A stretch of DNA of 14,782 bases from Akkermansia muciniphila (GTDB lineage Bacteria; Verrucomicrobiota; Verrucomicrobiia; Verrucomicrobiales; Akkermansiaceae): contig SFDX01000043.1 in assembly GCA_004557455.1 (NCBI GenBank), forward strand, positions 1 to 14,782, written 5' to 3'. Made by a program: the position numbers and the translations under genes. The stretch's first letter is position 1. Every line of letters starts with the position of its first letter. The notes below the pieces were generated by a model. The model did no database searches. It was not told where the DNA came from and worked only from the letters and a program-made list of their open reading frames with translations. Below are positions 13,965 to 14,782 of the stretch, piece after piece.

Positions 13965-14782
13965 ATGAGCACCGCAAGCAAGCCCCCGGAGGTGAGCACG
14001 GCCACCACCCGCCCGCCGGTGAACCTATCCCGGCGCAAGTACACCCCGCCACCACCTCCGGCGCACCATGAGCACCCCGCAAGCCCCCGGAGACATGCAA
14101 GGGGAACCACGCCGGCGCAAGTATACCCTGCCACCGCCCCGCGCACGTCACCACCGCAAGGGCAAGGGGCCCCCGCCGCAAGCATATCCACCGCCCGCCA
14201 CCACGGGCCACGCCATAAGCACCCGCAAGCAAGCCCCCGGAGGTGAGCAAGCCCCCCGCCCGCGCAAGCTCACCACCACGGCCCCGGGGGTGGACACCAC
14301 GCCCGCACCACCTCCGGCACGTCATCACCGCAAGGGCAAGGGGCACGCCGCAGACATACCCCGCAAGCACACCGCAGCGCAAGCCCCGGAGGTGAGCACG
14401 GCCACCGCCCCCACGCAGGCACCACCACCACCGCCCGCCGGTGAACCTATCCCCGCGCAAGTATACCCCGCCACCACCCCCGGCGCGTCATCACCGCAAG
14501 GGCAAGGGGACCCCGCCGCAAACATACCCACGGTCCACCACCACGGGCCACGCCATGAGCACCGCAAGCAAGCCCCGGAGACAACGCAAGCCCCCCGCGC
14601 AAGTTCACCACCGCCCCGGGGGTGGACACCACGCCCGCACCACCTGCCACGCCCCCGACATACCCACCGCACCACCACGGGGCCACCATGAGCACCGCAA
14701 GCCCCCGGAGACATGCAAGGGGAACCACGCCGGCGCAAGTATACCCTGCCACCACCTCCGGCACGTCACCACCGCAAGGGCA
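13965..14782. repeat. GC-rich interspersed repeat block 5 (continues past right edge)
   Basis: It shares all block words: GGTGAACCTATCC at 14018 and 14440, GGAGGT at 13988, 14239 and 14388, CACCTCCGGCACGTCATCACC near 14306, ATGAGCACCGCAAGC at 13965, 14555 and near 14687, and GGGGAACCACGCCGGCGCAAGTATACCCTGCC-like segments near 14100 and 14720. An open frame of about 207 codons exists, but the same words encode PAQVYPAT in one copy and RRKYTLPP in another, so frame is not conserved. It lies directly downstream of promoters E1 and E2. Confidence 0.78.

Noticed and set aside
8471..14782. CRISPR array
   Set aside because: Repeats are interspersed words of unequal spacing with no constant repeat/spacer lengths, and no cas gene is present.
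8471..14782. Integron with attC sites
   Set aside because: The recombinase lacks an insertion I could recognise as integron-specific, cassettes lack genes, and GTTAGCA at the head ends does not fit the GTTRRRY core.

Overview
The window has two unlike parts. Positions 805-6700 carry four ordinary, tightly packed, high-GC housekeeping genes: a periplasmic M16 zinc peptidase and an L,D-transpeptidase lipoprotein on the minus strand, then divergently biosynthetic threonine ammonia-lyase (ilvA) and a Maf nucleotide pyrophosphatase, which overlap by 4 bp. Signal peptides, a lipobox and a cell-wall transpeptidase indicate a Gram-negative bacterium. High GC and the near absence of Shine-Dalgarno sequences before these genes would suit Verrucomicrobiota (for example an Akkermansia relative), but this is a tentative inference. 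The left end (1-684) is the 5' ribozyme part of a group II intron on the minus strand, inserted just past the peptidase terminator region.

From about 6700 to the right edge the sequence looks acquired. A 460-bp non-coding stretch with short direct repeats leads to a tyrosine recombinase (7161-8426) with its own rho-independent terminator. The remaining 6.3 kb holds one credible gene, a small winged-helix DNA-binding protein (10435-10869). The rest is very GC-rich non-coding repeat sequence (8471-9335, 9626-10260, 12170-12640, 13072-13616, 13965-14782) built from recurring words such as CCGGAGGTG, GCGCAAGTA, GGTGAACCTATCC and CACCTCCGGCACGTCATCACC. The words are read in different frames in different copies, so I do not believe the long open frames there. 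A separate set of four tandem ~142-bp repeats lies at 10989-11540.

The GC-rich sea is broken by AT-rich islands, and these are the most interesting part. Three islands (9340, 12651, 13626) open with a shared head that begins CTTTGTATAATCGAGC and has TAGCA 59-60 bp later. Each head is followed by a set of inverted repeats private to that island, all with a 5-bp centre: TTCCC-N5-GGGAA, AGTGGA-N5-TCCACT and TAAG-N5-CTTR. In the last island seven sites recur every 31-32 bp (three helical turns) across an 89-bp duplication. Two of them fill the 17-bp spacers of two near-consensus promoters (TTGACT-N17-TATAAT). In the second island one site exactly fills the spacer of TTGACA-N17-TACAAC. These promoters point into the GC-rich repeats downstream.

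My reading is that the recombinase travels with an array of cassettes. Each cassette has a conserved head, its own operator or centromere-like iteron set, and a repressible promoter that transcribes a structured, apparently non-coding GC-rich repeat block. I recognise no described system with this layout. The binding proteins, the RNAs and the function (regulatory RNA array, partition sites or operator decoys) are all inference.
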